Notes under the pieces: model-generated
Databases searched by the model: none
The model's input: only the letters and a program-made list of their open reading frames with translations
Told to the model about the DNA's origin: nothing
Shown here: positions 9,730 through 21,888 of the stretch, piece after piece
How the letters are laid out: each line of letters opens with the position of its first letter
Position numbering within the stretch: position 1 is the stretch's first letter
Position numbers and translations under genes: made by a program
From: Serratia marcescens
GTDB taxonomy: Bacteria; Pseudomonadota; Gammaproteobacteria; Enterobacterales; Enterobacteriaceae
Assembly: GCA_015548865.1 (NCBI GenBank)
Contig: JADMXW010000014.1
Span: 1-64,000, forward strand
Direction: 5' to 3'
Length of the DNA stretch: 64,000 bases

Positions 9730-10452
9730 TTATTCCGCATCGCGCTGCGTGTGCAGCATATAGTTCACATCAACCCTTGGCCCAAGGGTAAAACGATCGC
9801 GCAGTGGGTTATAGTGCAGGCCCGTAATGTGTTGTTCAGACAGGGGGGTGTCGTCTACCCAGCCCAACAGTTCCGCCGGACGAATAAACTTCTTCACGTC
9901 ATGTGTGCCCTTCGGCACCATTTTCAACACATATTCCGCGCCGAAGATCATTAAAAACCATGCTTTGGCGTTACGGTTTATGGTAGAGAAAAAGACATGA
10001 CCGCCCGGTTTGACCAGCGCGGCACAGGCGCGCACGACTGATTGTGGGTCAGGTACGTGTTCCAGCATCTCCATACAGGTCACCACGTCATAACGTCCTG
10101 CGTTGAGCGCTGCGTGAGATTCCACGGTTTCCTGCACATACTGTACGCTAACGCCACTTTCCAGCGCATGCAGTCTGGCTACCTGCAATGGCTCGGCCCC
10201 CATGTCCAATCCGGTAACCTCTGCGCCTTCACGCGCCATGCTTTCCGCCAGAATGCCACCGCCACAGCCGACATCCAGCACCTGCTTGCCAAAGAGTCCA
10301 TCGGCTCGGCGAGCAATATACCCAAGGCGCAATGGGTTGATACGGTGGAGCGGTTTGAACTCGCCTTCCAGATCCCACCAGCGTGAAGCGACGGCTTCAA
10401 ATTTGGCGATTTCATCATGATCGACATTTTGCGTCTGTGTTTCTGCGTTCAT
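9730..10452 (-). CDS. ubiG: Ubiquinone biosynthesis O-methyltransferase UbiG
   Basis: A 240-residue SAM-dependent methyltransferase that performs both O-methylations in ubiquinone synthesis. The class I Rossmann motif is DVGCGGG (about residues 61-67). EMLEHVPDP and the C-terminal [21 protein letters not shown] are family-typical. It is divergent from gyrA with 221 nt between, as in E. coli, where ubiG and gyrA are also neighbours. Confidence 0.97.
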   Translation of the reverse strand: MNAETQTQNVDHDEIAKFEAVASRWWDLEGEFKPLHRINPLRLGYIARRADGLFGKQVLDVGCGGGILAESMAREGAEVTGLDMGAEPLQVARLHALESGVSVQYVQETVESHAALNAGRYDVVTCMEMLEHVPDPQSVVRACAALVKPGGHVFFSTINRNAKAWFLMIFGAEYVLKMVPKGTHDVKKFIRPAELLGWVDDTPLSEQHITGLHYNPLRDRFTLGPRVDVNYMLHTQRDAE

Positions 10453-10658
10453 GCGTTATACAACCTTTTGTTATTCTCATCTGTGGCGAGTATATCGGGT
10501 GTCGGCAGGATGTAGTAGCGATTCTCCTTTCAGCACTGGTTACCGAATAAGCGGTGAGTGAAAGAAAAGCGTCATTCAGACCAAGCGTATTTTCCCTGTG
10601 AGGTGGGTTTTGTGCTATCATTTTTCACCTTTTGAACTCGGGTTGATGCATTAAGTAG

Positions 10659-13310
<2,652 letters not shown>

Positions 13311-13335
13311 TCGCTCTCTACACCGGTGAAACAAA

Positions 13336-13366
13336 AGCCAGCACGCCAGATGCTGGCTTTTTTTAT
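13336..13366 (+). terminator. Rho-independent terminator of gyrA
   Basis: An AGCCAGCA/TGCTGGCT 8-bp stem with a 7-nt loop is followed by a run of T residues, 25 nt after the gyrA stop. Confidence 0.9.
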
Positions 13367-13431
13367 ACGCTCTCGGTACTGTATCGAAAAGCAATGCCCC
13401 TGTAACCGATGACCAACCCGATGGATAAAAT

Positions 13432-16320
13432 TTGAAATACCTTGCTTCATTTCACACAACACTGAAAATTTCCCGCTACCTGTTTAGGGTGCTGGCGATG
13501 ATGTTATGGATGCTTGGGGCGCTGATTTCCATCTTCTACTTCAGCAAAGTACTTAATGATAAAGAGGCTGAGTTACGCCTGGAATATAACCAGAGCTACG
13601 ATCAGTCTCAGGAATATATTCGCCGCACGACGGATATTGTGCGCGAATTACGCTATGTCGCCGTCAGTCATTTAACGATGGGATTAACCCATACAGCACC
13701 GCCCACAGCTAACACGGCACGTACCCCTCTGCTTTCGCTCTACCCATTGAGCCCTAACGCAGACTGTCAGGCAATTTATCAGACCAAAAAAGGGCAGCTA
13801 GATGCTGTCAGCGCTTTTTTTACTGACTGGCAGGATAATTTCTCCACCGTGTACGATTTGAACCGCGTGTTTTTTGTCGACGGCGATTGGCAGTGCATGA
13901 TGGATTTTGGTATTCGCAACCAGGCTCTGGATCGCGATAATCTGTTGCAGAACTTGCGAGAACGTTTTGCCGATAAAAAGCATGCCACGCAGGGAGAATG
14001 GCGTGATGAAACCGTATATTGGATAACCCCAGCATCCGATCCTGATATTGGCTATCTGTATGCCATTACACCGATTTATAAAGGGGATCGTCTGGAAACC
14101 CTAATGGGAATTGAGCAAACCATCCGTTTGGATGATTTTGTTGCTACGGGGAAATTTACCGTTGGTGCAAAATTACTCGATCAATTTAATCAACCACTGC
14201 TGCAATTTACCGATAAAGATCGCAACGGATCGATGAGTTCCAGTTACCCGAACGATCGCACCTATTTTGGTTATGTGGATGGTTACGACGAAATTATTCT
14301 TAAAAAAGCATTATCGCCTACGACCTTTAATATTGTCTATTTCATGCCGTTCAGCGTGCTGTTGTCGCAGATGAATTCGCTGATTATCAATATAGTGCTG
14401 TTGAATCTACTTTCGGCACTGGTCCTGTTTATTCTGGCTTGGACCTTTGAACGCAAGATGTTCTTGCCCGCACAAATCAACGCGTTCCAACTGGAAGAGA
14501 ATGAGCAGTTTAACCGTAAAATTGTAGCATCTGCCCCGGTGGGTATCTCTATTTTACGTATCAGTGATGGCACCAATTTGCTCAGCAACGAGCTGGCACA
14601 CAACTACCTCAATTTATTGACTCACGAAGATCGCCTTAAGATCACGCGCATTATTTGTGAGCAGCAATCAAAGTTCGTTGATGTAGTGACCAGTCGTAAC
14701 CATCACCTGCAAATCAGTTTCGTCCATTCGCGCTATCGCAATGAGAATGTGGCAATTTGCGTGTTGTCTGATGTGAGCGCGCGGGTAAAGATGGAAGAAT
14801 CATTGCAAGAAATGGCTAACGCCGCTGAACAGGCGAGCCAGTCAAAATCAATGTTTCTGGCCACCGTTAGTCATGAGCTGCGCACTCCGCTGTATGGGAT
14901 TATCGGTAATCTGGATTTGCTCCAGACCAAAACCTTATCAAAAGATGCTAACCGATTGGTTGCAGCGATGCAGAACTCATCGGCGCTACTGCTTAAAATC
15001 ATCAGTGATATTCTCGATTTTTCCAAGATAGAGTCTGAACAGCTCAAAATCGAGCCCTCTATTTTTACCCCACAGGAAGTGGTCCGTCATATTACCAGCA
15101 ACTATCTGCCGCTGGTGGTGAGAAAAAACCTGACGCTCTACTGTTTTATCGATCCTTCTGTCCCGGCGACATTATCTGGCGATCCCGTGCGGTTGCAGCA
15201 GGTGCTCTCCAATCTGGTAAGCAATGCAATTAAATTTACCGATACGGGGTGCATCGTTTTTCAGGTTTGCTGTAGCAAGGGTTATCTTGAATTTGGGGTG
15301 CGTGATACGGGGGTAGGCATTCATCCTCGAGAAGCGGTCAAGCTATTCGATCCCTTCTTCCAGGCGGGCAGCGGCGTTCAGCGTCATTTCCAGGGAACCG
15401 GATTGGGGTTGGCCATCTGTGAAAAGCTAGTGAATCTGATGGATGGTGATATGACGCTGACGTCAGAGCCGGGATTGGGCAGCCAGTTTGGTATTCGAAT
15501 CCCGCTCTATCAGGCGCATTACGACGCGCCGGTGGCCAGTGACGTACTCCGGCAAAAAAACTGCTGGCTTCAGATTCGCAATGCCAGTCTTGAGCTCAAT
15601 GTCCTGAATTTATTACGTTACTATGGTATCTCTGCAGCGTGTCATTCTGGGCAACTGATTCAGGAAGACGACATTGTCATCAGCGATTATCCGCAGAGTA
15701 CCGTGCTGCTGTCGCGTTGGCGTGTCCAGTTTAGCCGCTCGCACATTGGCAGCGCACAGGAGATCGACACCGGTCAATGGATCATAAGCACAGCCGGATT
15801 GCCTGATTTGCCTGCGCTGTTAGAGCGCTTGTGCCGCAGTAAAGACAACGAGGGTGAGCCTCTGGTTCTGCCGAGTACGCTTTCTCAAACGCAGTACAAT
15901 CTGGTCGAAAATAGCGACATATTGATTCTGGTGGTGGATGATCATCCCATCAATCGCCGCTTACTGGCCGACCAACTTGGTTCGCTGGGTTATCAGGTTA
16001 TTACGGCTAACGATGGTGTTGATGCGTTGAACGCGCTGACGAGAAAAACGGCTGACATTGTGCTGACTGATGTCAACATGCCTAATATGGATGGCTATAC
16101 CCTGACACGTACCTTGCGTGCTCAGGCTTGGGAAGCTCCGGTAATTGGTGTTACTGCGAATGCGTTAGCAGAAGAACGGCAACGTTGTCTGGCGGCAGGG
16201 ATGGATAACTGTTTATCTAAACCGGTTACGTTGGATGTGCTGCAACAGAGTTTGTCACAGTACAGTCAGGAAGTGCGCGAGAAACGCCGTCATTCGGCGG
16301 AAAAGGGTAACTGCTTATAG
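13432..16320 (+). CDS. rcsC: Hybrid sensor histidine kinase RcsC
   Basis: A 962-residue hybrid kinase of the Rcs envelope-stress phosphorelay. Membrane segment 1 is about 14-37; a periplasmic domain is followed by membrane segment 2 (about 313-336) and a PAS-like region. The dimerisation/phosphoacceptor site VSHELRTPL has His481. The ATPase domain has SNAIKFTD and GTGLGLAI. An ABL-type domain precedes the receiver, where VVDDHPINRR and TDVNMPNMDGY give the phosphoacceptor Asp880. It autophosphorylates and passes phosphate to RcsD and then RcsB. The start is TTG, giving MKYLASF as in E. coli RcsC. It faces rcsB across a shared hairpin. Confidence 0.97.
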   Translation: MKYLASFHTTLKISRYLFRVLAMMLWMLGALISIFYFSKVLNDKEAELRLEYNQSYDQSQEYIRRTTDIVRELRYVAVSHLTMGLTHTAPPTANTARTPLLSLYPLSPNADCQAIYQTKKGQLDAVSAFFTDWQDNFSTVYDLNRVFFVDGDWQCMMDFGIRNQALDRDNLLQNLRERFADKKHATQGEWRDETVYWITPASDPDIGYLYAITPIYKGDRLETLMGIEQTIRLDDFVATGKFTVGAKLLDQFNQPLLQFTDKDRNGSMSSSYPNDRTYFGYVDGYDEIILKKALSPTTFNIVYFMPFSVLLSQMNSLIINIVLLNLLSALVLFILAWTFERKMFLPAQINAFQLEENEQFNRKIVASAPVGISILRISDGTNLLSNELAHNYLNLLTHEDRLKITRIICEQQSKFVDVVTSRNHHLQISFVHSRYRNENVAICVLSDVSARVKMEESLQEMANAAEQASQSKSMFLATVSHELRTPLYGIIGNLDLLQTKTLSKDANRLVAAMQNSSALLLKIISDILDFSKIESEQLKIEPSIFTPQEVVRHITSNYLPLVVRKNLTLYCFIDPSVPATLSGDPVRLQQVLSNLVSNAIKFTDTGCIVFQVCCSKGYLEFGVRDTGVGIHPREAVKLFDPFFQAGSGVQRHFQGTGLGLAICEKLVNLMDGDMTLTSEPGLGSQFGIRIPLYQAHYDAPVASDVLRQKNCWLQIRNASLELNVLNLLRYYGISAACHSGQLIQEDDIVISDYPQSTVLLSRWRVQFSRSHIGSAQEIDTGQWIISTAGLPDLPALLERLCRSKDNEGEPLVLPSTLSQTQYNLVENSDILILVVDDHPINRRLLADQLGSLGYQVITANDGVDALNALTRKTADIVLTDVNMPNMDGYTLTRTLRAQAWEAPVIGVTANALAEERQRCLAAGMDNCLSKPVTLDVLQQSLSQYSQEVREKRRHSAEKGNCL

Positions 16321-16321
16321 T

Positions 16322-16349
16322 GGTCGTCCCTGCATGGGCAGGAACGACC
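16322..16349. terminator. Bidirectional hairpin between convergent rcsC and rcsB
   Basis: GGTCGTCCCTGC and GCAGGAACGACC form a 12-bp stem with one mismatch and a 4-nt loop in the 66-nt spacer. There is no T run next to the stem, but placement between converging genes suggests it ends both transcripts. Confidence 0.55.
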
Positions 16350-16386
16350 GACGGTTTTACGCTGATTAAGAGTAAACCTGAGCAGC

Positions 16387-17040
16387 TTAGGCACTCTCGT
16401 TCGGTTCGGCACCGTTGATAGATGAGAGGTATTTCAGCAAAGCAATGTCATTATCGACGCCCAGTTTTGTCATAGCCGATTTTTTCTGGCTGCTGATGGT
16501 TTTGATGCTGCGGTTGAGCTTTTTGGCGATTTCCGTCACCAGAAAACCCTCTGCAAACAGGCGCAACACTTCGCTCTCTTTGGGGGACAGACGTTTATCG
16601 CCGTAACCGCTCGCGCTGATTTTTTCCAGCACTTTGGAGACGCTCTCTGGTGTAAACTTCTTACCCTTTTGCAAGGCGGCTAGCGCTTTAGGCAAATCTG
16701 TCGGTGCCCCTTGCTTCAATACAATACCTTCAATATCAAGGTCTAACACCGCACTCAAAATTGCGGGATTATTGTTCATGGTCAGCACAATGATCGCCAA
16801 ATGGGGAAAATGGCGTTTGATGTACTTGATAAGCGTAATGCCATCACCGTATTTATCACCTGGCATGGATAAATCGGTAATTAAAACGTTGGCATCCAAT
16901 TTGGGCAGATGATTGATAAGCGATGTTGAATCTTCAAACTCGCCTACCACGTTAACCCACTCAATTTGCTCAAGAGATTTTTTAATGCCAAAAAGGACAA
17001 TCGGATGGTCGTCAGCGATAATTACGTTTAAATTACTCAT
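16387..17040 (-). CDS. rcsB: Response regulator RcsB
   Basis: A 217-residue NarL/FixJ-type regulator. The receiver domain (about 1-125) has the acidic pocket ADDHP and the phosphoacceptor Asp56 in ITDLSMPG. The LuxR-type helix-turn-helix (about 148-208) contains LSPKESEVLRLFAEGFLVTE and the recognition helix NRSIKTISSQKKS. RcsB receives phosphate from RcsD and controls capsule, motility and stress genes, alone or with partners such as RcsA. It starts 8 nt after the rcsD stop, so the two are cotranscribed; an extra promoter within rcsD, as in E. coli, cannot be excluded. Confidence 0.98.
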   Translation of the reverse strand: MSNLNVIIADDHPIVLFGIKKSLEQIEWVNVVGEFEDSTSLINHLPKLDANVLITDLSMPGDKYGDGITLIKYIKRHFPHLAIIVLTMNNNPAILSAVLDLDIEGIVLKQGAPTDLPKALAALQKGKKFTPESVSKVLEKISASGYGDKRLSPKESEVLRLFAEGFLVTEIAKKLNRSIKTISSQKKSAMTKLGVDNDIALLKYLSSINGAEPNESA

Positions 17041-17048
17041 CTTTTTAT

Positions 17049-19709
17049 TTACTCATCTTGTTGGCCATTAGGCTGCAATAAAACACGGACAAGTTCGTCT
17101 ATCTCATCAAGATCGTTTTTGATTTCCACACTTGCCTGTTCGGTAATATGCCGCTCAAGTTGTTCACACAATTGCTTACCTGGGTGCAAATTTAGCATTG
17201 CAAACACACCCTTAAGTCGATGCGCCGTTTGTGCCAGCGTTGAAAAGTTGCCTGTTTCTGCATCAGTATACAGTTTGGTAATGTCATCGGGTACCGTTTC
17301 GACGAACAGCGAAAAATAGTCACTGGCTTTTAACTGCTGGGCATAGCCCTGAATATCCGCCTGCTCGGTATCGTGCGTTGTTATCTCCAATTGTTGTTCA
17401 ATCAATGTTAACAATGCATCTTGCAAAAGCTGACTAATATTAAAATTAGTGCGTAAACGGCGCGGTGCCAATATTGTCACCTGCGTATCTTCACCGTTAA
17501 CCAGCAGCGTGTTATCGGCCATTTTTGTTTCGTCATCCGTAATACGCAGATCGAACTCTTGCGGCATTTGACGTTCATCGGCATTGATACACTCTGCCCC
17601 CCAACTGGAGAGCAGGTGGCGCACAATGTGCTGCACCTCATTAGCCGTAATATCCAACAGCACAGTCATACCTTCCAGCAGTTTCTCCTCTTCGTCACTG
17701 TTGCTGGTACTGCTGGGCAATGTTAATGTCAACTGATAATGAGTGCCGAGATCGGGTTTGCTGGAGATGATCAACTCTCCGCCGAGTTTGCGCGCGAGTT
17801 GATGGCATAGGAACAACGCAAACCCAGAGTTTTGCCGAGAGCGGTCTGCGGACGGCACCGTTAACCACGGGTGACGCAGGTTATCCAATTCAGCTGCCGA
17901 CATGCGGGTTCCGGTGTCGCTCAGCTTGATATGCAATTTATCAGCCTGTTGGGTGTCGGCTTCCAGCGTCAAGGTAATTTTGCCGTAATCGGTGTTGGTG
18001 ATGGAATAATCGAGCAATAACATCAGCACCTTTTGCAGCATAGCACTATCACCGACATAGAGGCGTTGCGGCTCCAAACGGTAGTGATGAAAGAGTTGCA
18101 GACCTTTCTCTGCAAGTCGCGGCAAGTGAGCCAGCAGTAATGCATCCATCATGGCAAGGGGAGAAAAGGGCGCTTTTTCCGGTTGCCAGCTCTCATTGTC
18201 AAGCCTGTCATGGAGTGCAATATTATCCAGTAGCGCCAGCGTTTGGGATGTTTCTTCCATTGCTTTTCGTAGCAGATTCTCGCGCGACTCATCATCGGGA
18301 GCCTGTGCTAAAGATAATACATGTTGCTGCAAAGCTAACATCGGCGCATGCAGTTCCTGACGCAGATTGGTTAACAGCCGCTGGCGAGCTTGCACGTTTT
18401 TATCATATTCCCGCTGGGCCAATTGCAATTTTTTATTAACCAAAATCTCTTTGTCCTGCTCCCGAATGAGAAACAGATTCTGTTCCTGCATCTGCGGGTG
18501 ACTGAACTGCAAAATCTCGTACATTTCATTGTTGATGGTTGCCTGCACCACGCCCTGATGCTCGCGCGCCATCGCCGCTATTTTCTCCAAACTGAGATGA
18601 GGCAGTAGATGCTCAGCAATCGCATTTTGCACCACTACGCGGTTAGCAGAAAAATCATAAACCAGAATGCCAATCGGAATGCGTTTAACGATCTCATGAT
18701 ATAACGCCTGTTGCTTACGCAAGCGTGGTGAAGGGTCGTCGCGAGTATCCCGGTCTGGCTGGCGCCACAGATAGAATCCAGTGAGCGTCAGCGCCAGTAG
18801 CGCCAGGTTCAACAGCAGTAACCAAATATTATTGAGCGCCAAATCGGCAGCGAATTGCCGGACAGGTAACTGATAGACAATATTAACGGGAGCATTCACC
18901 AATGGCGCTGCAATTTCTAGCAGTGAACCGTTTAACTGGATGCGGATAGCTTCTTCATTATTGTTAAATGCTTCGCTGCTTGTACCCACGGTATCTGCGC
19001 GCAGAATGAAATTGTCTCGCGACAGCGTATGAGGGATTAAATCGTTAATAGGCAAGTCAAAAGCGATAATGGTTGCCAGATGGCCTGGTTGGTTGAATGT
19101 GGTGCGCAGCGTGAAATAGTAGTCATTGTAAAAACGCAGCTTGCGAATGGGGGAGAAGCTTTCCCGTTCATCAAGTGCATTTGATTGCTGCAACATCTCC
19201 GTTCGCCGTGCTTCAGCAATTGAGGTGATATAGCTGCCGCGAAATTGTGCGGAAATGTCTTTCAGTATCTGAGTGGAAATCATGCTCAGGCTATTATCTA
19301 CACCGTTGAGATAGTACATGGAGTAGATATCGCTCTCTGCCCCCCAAAGGATATCGAGGTAGCGTGAAATTTTGCGCACCGCACTCAGGGTTGATTTATC
19401 GTGCTGACCAAAAATGAGCGCATCGGTTTTCTGGCCGTTCTTCTCCACATAGAACACATCTGGCAACAGGCTGATGGCGTTGGCATTATCATCAACTGAA
19501 GGAGTGGTATCGTTATTCAGATTGTTATAAAGCTGGTAAGTAAAGAAACGGTAGGTATCGATGCGTTTTTGCATCCCCAGCGCGATGGTGTTGAGTGTAG
19601 ACCTCTTTTCTGCCAGCCAGCTATTCACGATGTTGTAGCTTAGCGTGCCGGTGGTCAGCAGCAGCAGCAGGGTGAACAGGCTAATATAGCGAAGCAAACT
19701 CGCAGGCAT
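17049..19709 (-). CDS. rcsD: Phosphotransferase RcsD
   Basis: An 886-residue inner-membrane protein that relays phosphate between RcsC and RcsB. It has an N-terminal membrane segment (about 7-26), a large periplasmic domain, and a second segment (about 300-320). A kinase-like domain follows that lacks the His of true kinases (HRLRQEL-type motif replaced by NLRQELHAPM). After the ABL domain comes the HPt domain near the C-terminus, where the phosphorylated His830 lies in TAHRLKGVFAML. The ATG has AGGA about 9 nt upstream. Divergence from E. coli RcsD is greatest in the periplasmic and ABL parts. Confidence 0.96.
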   Translation of the reverse strand: MPASLLRYISLFTLLLLLTTGTLSYNIVNSWLAEKRSTLNTIALGMQKRIDTYRFFTYQLYNNLNNDTTPSVDDNANAISLLPDVFYVEKNGQKTDALIFGQHDKSTLSAVRKISRYLDILWGAESDIYSMYYLNGVDNSLSMISTQILKDISAQFRGSYITSIAEARRTEMLQQSNALDERESFSPIRKLRFYNDYYFTLRTTFNQPGHLATIIAFDLPINDLIPHTLSRDNFILRADTVGTSSEAFNNNEEAIRIQLNGSLLEIAAPLVNAPVNIVYQLPVRQFAADLALNNIWLLLLNLALLALTLTGFYLWRQPDRDTRDDPSPRLRKQQALYHEIVKRIPIGILVYDFSANRVVVQNAIAEHLLPHLSLEKIAAMAREHQGVVQATINNEMYEILQFSHPQMQEQNLFLIREQDKEILVNKKLQLAQREYDKNVQARQRLLTNLRQELHAPMLALQQHVLSLAQAPDDESRENLLRKAMEETSQTLALLDNIALHDRLDNESWQPEKAPFSPLAMMDALLLAHLPRLAEKGLQLFHHYRLEPQRLYVGDSAMLQKVLMLLLDYSITNTDYGKITLTLEADTQQADKLHIKLSDTGTRMSAAELDNLRHPWLTVPSADRSRQNSGFALFLCHQLARKLGGELIISSKPDLGTHYQLTLTLPSSTSNSDEEEKLLEGMTVLLDITANEVQHIVRHLLSSWGAECINADERQMPQEFDLRITDDETKMADNTLLVNGEDTQVTILAPRRLRTNFNISQLLQDALLTLIEQQLEITTHDTEQADIQGYAQQLKASDYFSLFVETVPDDITKLYTDAETGNFSTLAQTAHRLKGVFAMLNLHPGKQLCEQLERHITEQASVEIKNDLDEIDELVRVLLQPNGQQDE

Positions 19710-20002
19710 GGTAACAGTTCCTACTTGGGAGAACGTAAGGTAACAGATTGAAATACATCGACGTTGGTTAGCAGCAAAAGAAAATAGCTCGCCAGTTGTG
19801 CGGTTTCTTTTGTATCAGCGTTCTCGATTTGGCATTGCGCTTCATGCGTCATTGTGCCCATGCCCTATACACCGCCTTCTCTTTTGCCCGGCTCTCTTTT
19901 TATCATAACTTCCTTACTGAATCGAAGCTTCCTTAACGCGATAGCATAACTTCAGGTATTAATCGGAACAGTTAACCCTTTTCGCTGCGATATTCGCCAG
20001 TG

Positions 20003-20140
20003 TATACCCCACCATACTCCACGTTGTCTGTGTGTTGACTGCACTCGCTATTTGGTCCATCCCTGGGTTTCACCTCGTTTTAGGTCGCCTCAAGCAGCGT
20101 TTAACGCGTTATCCTGCAACTCGAATTATTGAGGGGGCAA
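20003..20140 (+). repeat. Interspersed TATACCC-ended element (copy C, about 138 bp, degenerate)
   Basis: It begins TATACCCC-ACCATACTCC and ends with CTGCAACTCGAATTATTGAG, the same two ends seen in the copies at 32590-32861 and 4881-5080. The inside is shortened. The flanking 19710-20002 upstream of rcsD shows no gene. Confidence 0.65.
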
Positions 20141-20176
20141 ATGGCGATGATTAAGAGGAAAACAGATCTGAGAACG

Positions 20177-20237
20177 AAAAAAAAGCCGGTAAAAACCGGC
20201 GAAAGGATCGGAAATTGGGAAATAAATGATGATAGCA
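20177..20237 (-). ncRNA. micF: Short MicF-like antisense small RNA
   Basis: Read on the minus strand from 20237, the RNA would begin GCUAUCAUCAUU, which matches the 5' end of E. coli MicF, the part that pairs with ompF mRNA. It ends in a GCCGGU/ACCGGC hairpin and eight U residues. Position and direction also fit: in E. coli micF lies upstream of rcsD on the same strand. At about 61 nt it is shorter than the 93-nt E. coli RNA. OmpC, which borders micF in E. coli, is absent here. The call rests on the 5' match, terminator and synteny; expression is not shown. Confidence 0.75.
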
Positions 20238-20243
20238 ATGCTA

Positions 20244-20286
20244 TTCTACCGCTCTGAACGCATGGCTTTTGTCGATTGGTGCGATT
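20244..20286 (-). promoter_or_regulatory. micF promoter with MarA/SoxS/Rob-type box
   Basis: On the minus strand a TAGAAT -10 element (20244-20249) ends 6 nt before the predicted RNA start. A site at 20268-20286, ATCGCACCAATCGACAAAA, fits the marbox consensus AYnGCACnnWnnRYYAAAY at 12 of 14 fixed positions and overlaps the -35 region. E. coli micF is activated by MarA, SoxS and Rob through such a box. No good -35 hexamer is present, consistent with an activator-dependent promoter. Confidence 0.6.
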
Positions 20287-20437
20287 AACTATTGTGCGAT
20301 TATACCAATAATGCGCTATGCCTATTTTACTGTTGTGATTGTTTACAATGATTTGGCGATGGATAGCACCTAAGCCTGTCTCACATCACCCGGTTTTTGC
20401 CGTATAATCGCCTACTTTGAGTTTGGACGTTGGGGTA

Positions 20438-21781
20438 ATGGTGAAACAACTTTCTCACTTGTTGCGTCGTATGCAGCAGGCATTGCGGGAACCACAGCCA
20501 GCAATGCCAGGAAGCCGACAGTTGGTCGTTTCTCTGGCATTGGATGCTACTGCGGATGTGGAAGGTGGGTCGTCATTGTTATCCTGGTTGGCCACTCAGC
20601 CTGTTTATCCCCAGTTTTACTGGCAACACAGGCAAGAGCCGGAAGAGGCGGCTGTGTGCGGCGTGGTACGTGGTTTTCGCCATATCAATGACGCAGAACG
20701 TTTTTTTCAACGTTATGGCAGTGCGCCGGATGTACGCATTTGGGGGCTGAATGGGTTTGAACAAACGACGCAAGACGAGGGGGGGACAGCCAGCTATCTT
20801 TTTTTACCGCGCGTTGAAGCCCTGCGCTTGGGGAATCAGCTCAGCCTCAAGGTGAATCTGTTTAGTGATACTTCACTGCAAGAAGATGCGGATGAAGCGG
20901 CCGCATTTGTCAAATTTCTTCTGCCAGCACATCCTATCCCTCCGTTGTCTAGCCACATTGTTGCCGAGCATCATCAACCTTCCCGCGAGGGGTGGGTGGC
21001 AATGCTCGAGCAGGCGTTGGCAAGTATTGCCAACGGTGCAATGGAAAAAGTGGTGTTAGCGCGTTGTACTACGTTAACGCTGTCGCAGCCGCTGCGTGCC
21101 GCAAGTATGATGGCTGCCAGTCGTGCGGCTAACCACCGTTGCTTCCACTTTATGCTGGCTCATAATGCTGAGCAGGCCTTTATGGGGTCCAGTCCTGAAC
21201 GCCTTTACTTGCGTCAGGGAAAAATGCTGAATACGGAAGCGCTGGCTGGAACGGTTGCTAACGATGACAATGACCGGACGGCTGAGGCGCTGGCGCAGTG
21301 GTTGATGAACGACAATAAAAATCAGTGTGAAAACCAGTTAGTGGTGGAAGATATTTGTCAGCGCTTGCACCAATCTACAGCCTTGTTGGATGTTATGCCC
21401 CCAGAAGTGGTAAGGTTGCGGAAAGTGCAACATTTGCGTCGTTCAATACGCGCCACGTTGCATCAGGCGTCCGATGCCGCATGCCTGAATGATTTACAAC
21501 CGACAGCCGCAGTGGCTGGGTTGCCACGCCACGCTGCGCGTGCGTTTATCCGTGAGGTAGAACCCTTTATGCGCGGTTGGTACGCCGGTTCTGCTGGTTA
21601 TCTCTCATTGGCGCAGGCCGAGTTTTGCGTTGCGTTGCGTTCGGCTGAGATTCAGGGTAAACAGATTAACCTTTATGCGGGTGCGGGAATTTTACCAGGA
21701 TCTGATCCAGAGCAAGAATGGGTTGAGCTGGATAACAAAGCTGCCGGGTTAAAGACGCTATTCCACGGCGAAGTGTCATAG
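20438..21781 (+). CDS. menF: Menaquinone-specific isochorismate synthase MenF
   Basis: A 447-residue chorismate-utilising enzyme that converts chorismate to isochorismate, the entry to menaquinone synthesis. The C-terminal catalytic domain shows EKVVLAR, MGSSPERL, TEALAGT, VVEDICQRL and GAGILPGSDPEQEW, the conserved Mg- and substrate-binding blocks. The ATG at 20438 is chosen over an in-frame TTG at 20417 because it follows a GGGG ribosome site and gives a length near E. coli MenF (431). It is first in menF-D-H-B-C-E. Confidence 0.95.
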   Translation: MVKQLSHLLRRMQQALREPQPAMPGSRQLVVSLALDATADVEGGSSLLSWLATQPVYPQFYWQHRQEPEEAAVCGVVRGFRHINDAERFFQRYGSAPDVRIWGLNGFEQTTQDEGGTASYLFLPRVEALRLGNQLSLKVNLFSDTSLQEDADEAAAFVKFLLPAHPIPPLSSHIVAEHHQPSREGWVAMLEQALASIANGAMEKVVLARCTTLTLSQPLRAASMMAASRAANHRCFHFMLAHNAEQAFMGSSPERLYLRQGKMLNTEALAGTVANDDNDRTAEALAQWLMNDNKNQCENQLVVEDICQRLHQSTALLDVMPPEVVRLRKVQHLRRSIRATLHQASDAACLNDLQPTAAVAGLPRHAARAFIREVEPFMRGWYAGSAGYLSLAQAEFCVALRSAEIQGKQINLYAGAGILPGSDPEQEWVELDNKAAGLKTLFHGEVS

Positions 21782-21888
21782 TTTTGTTTTATCTTTGTTG
21801 TGCAGAGTGCGGGTTTATATCAAAGTCAGCATCATGAAAAAAAATATAATAAACAGCATATCCTGAAATCAGAGCAGTCGAGTCCACC

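Noticed and set aside
21782-21888. Promoter or terminator inside the menF-menD gap
   Set aside because: AT-rich with AAAAAAATATAATA, which could be a -10, but there is no consistent -35 or hairpin; not strong enough to list.
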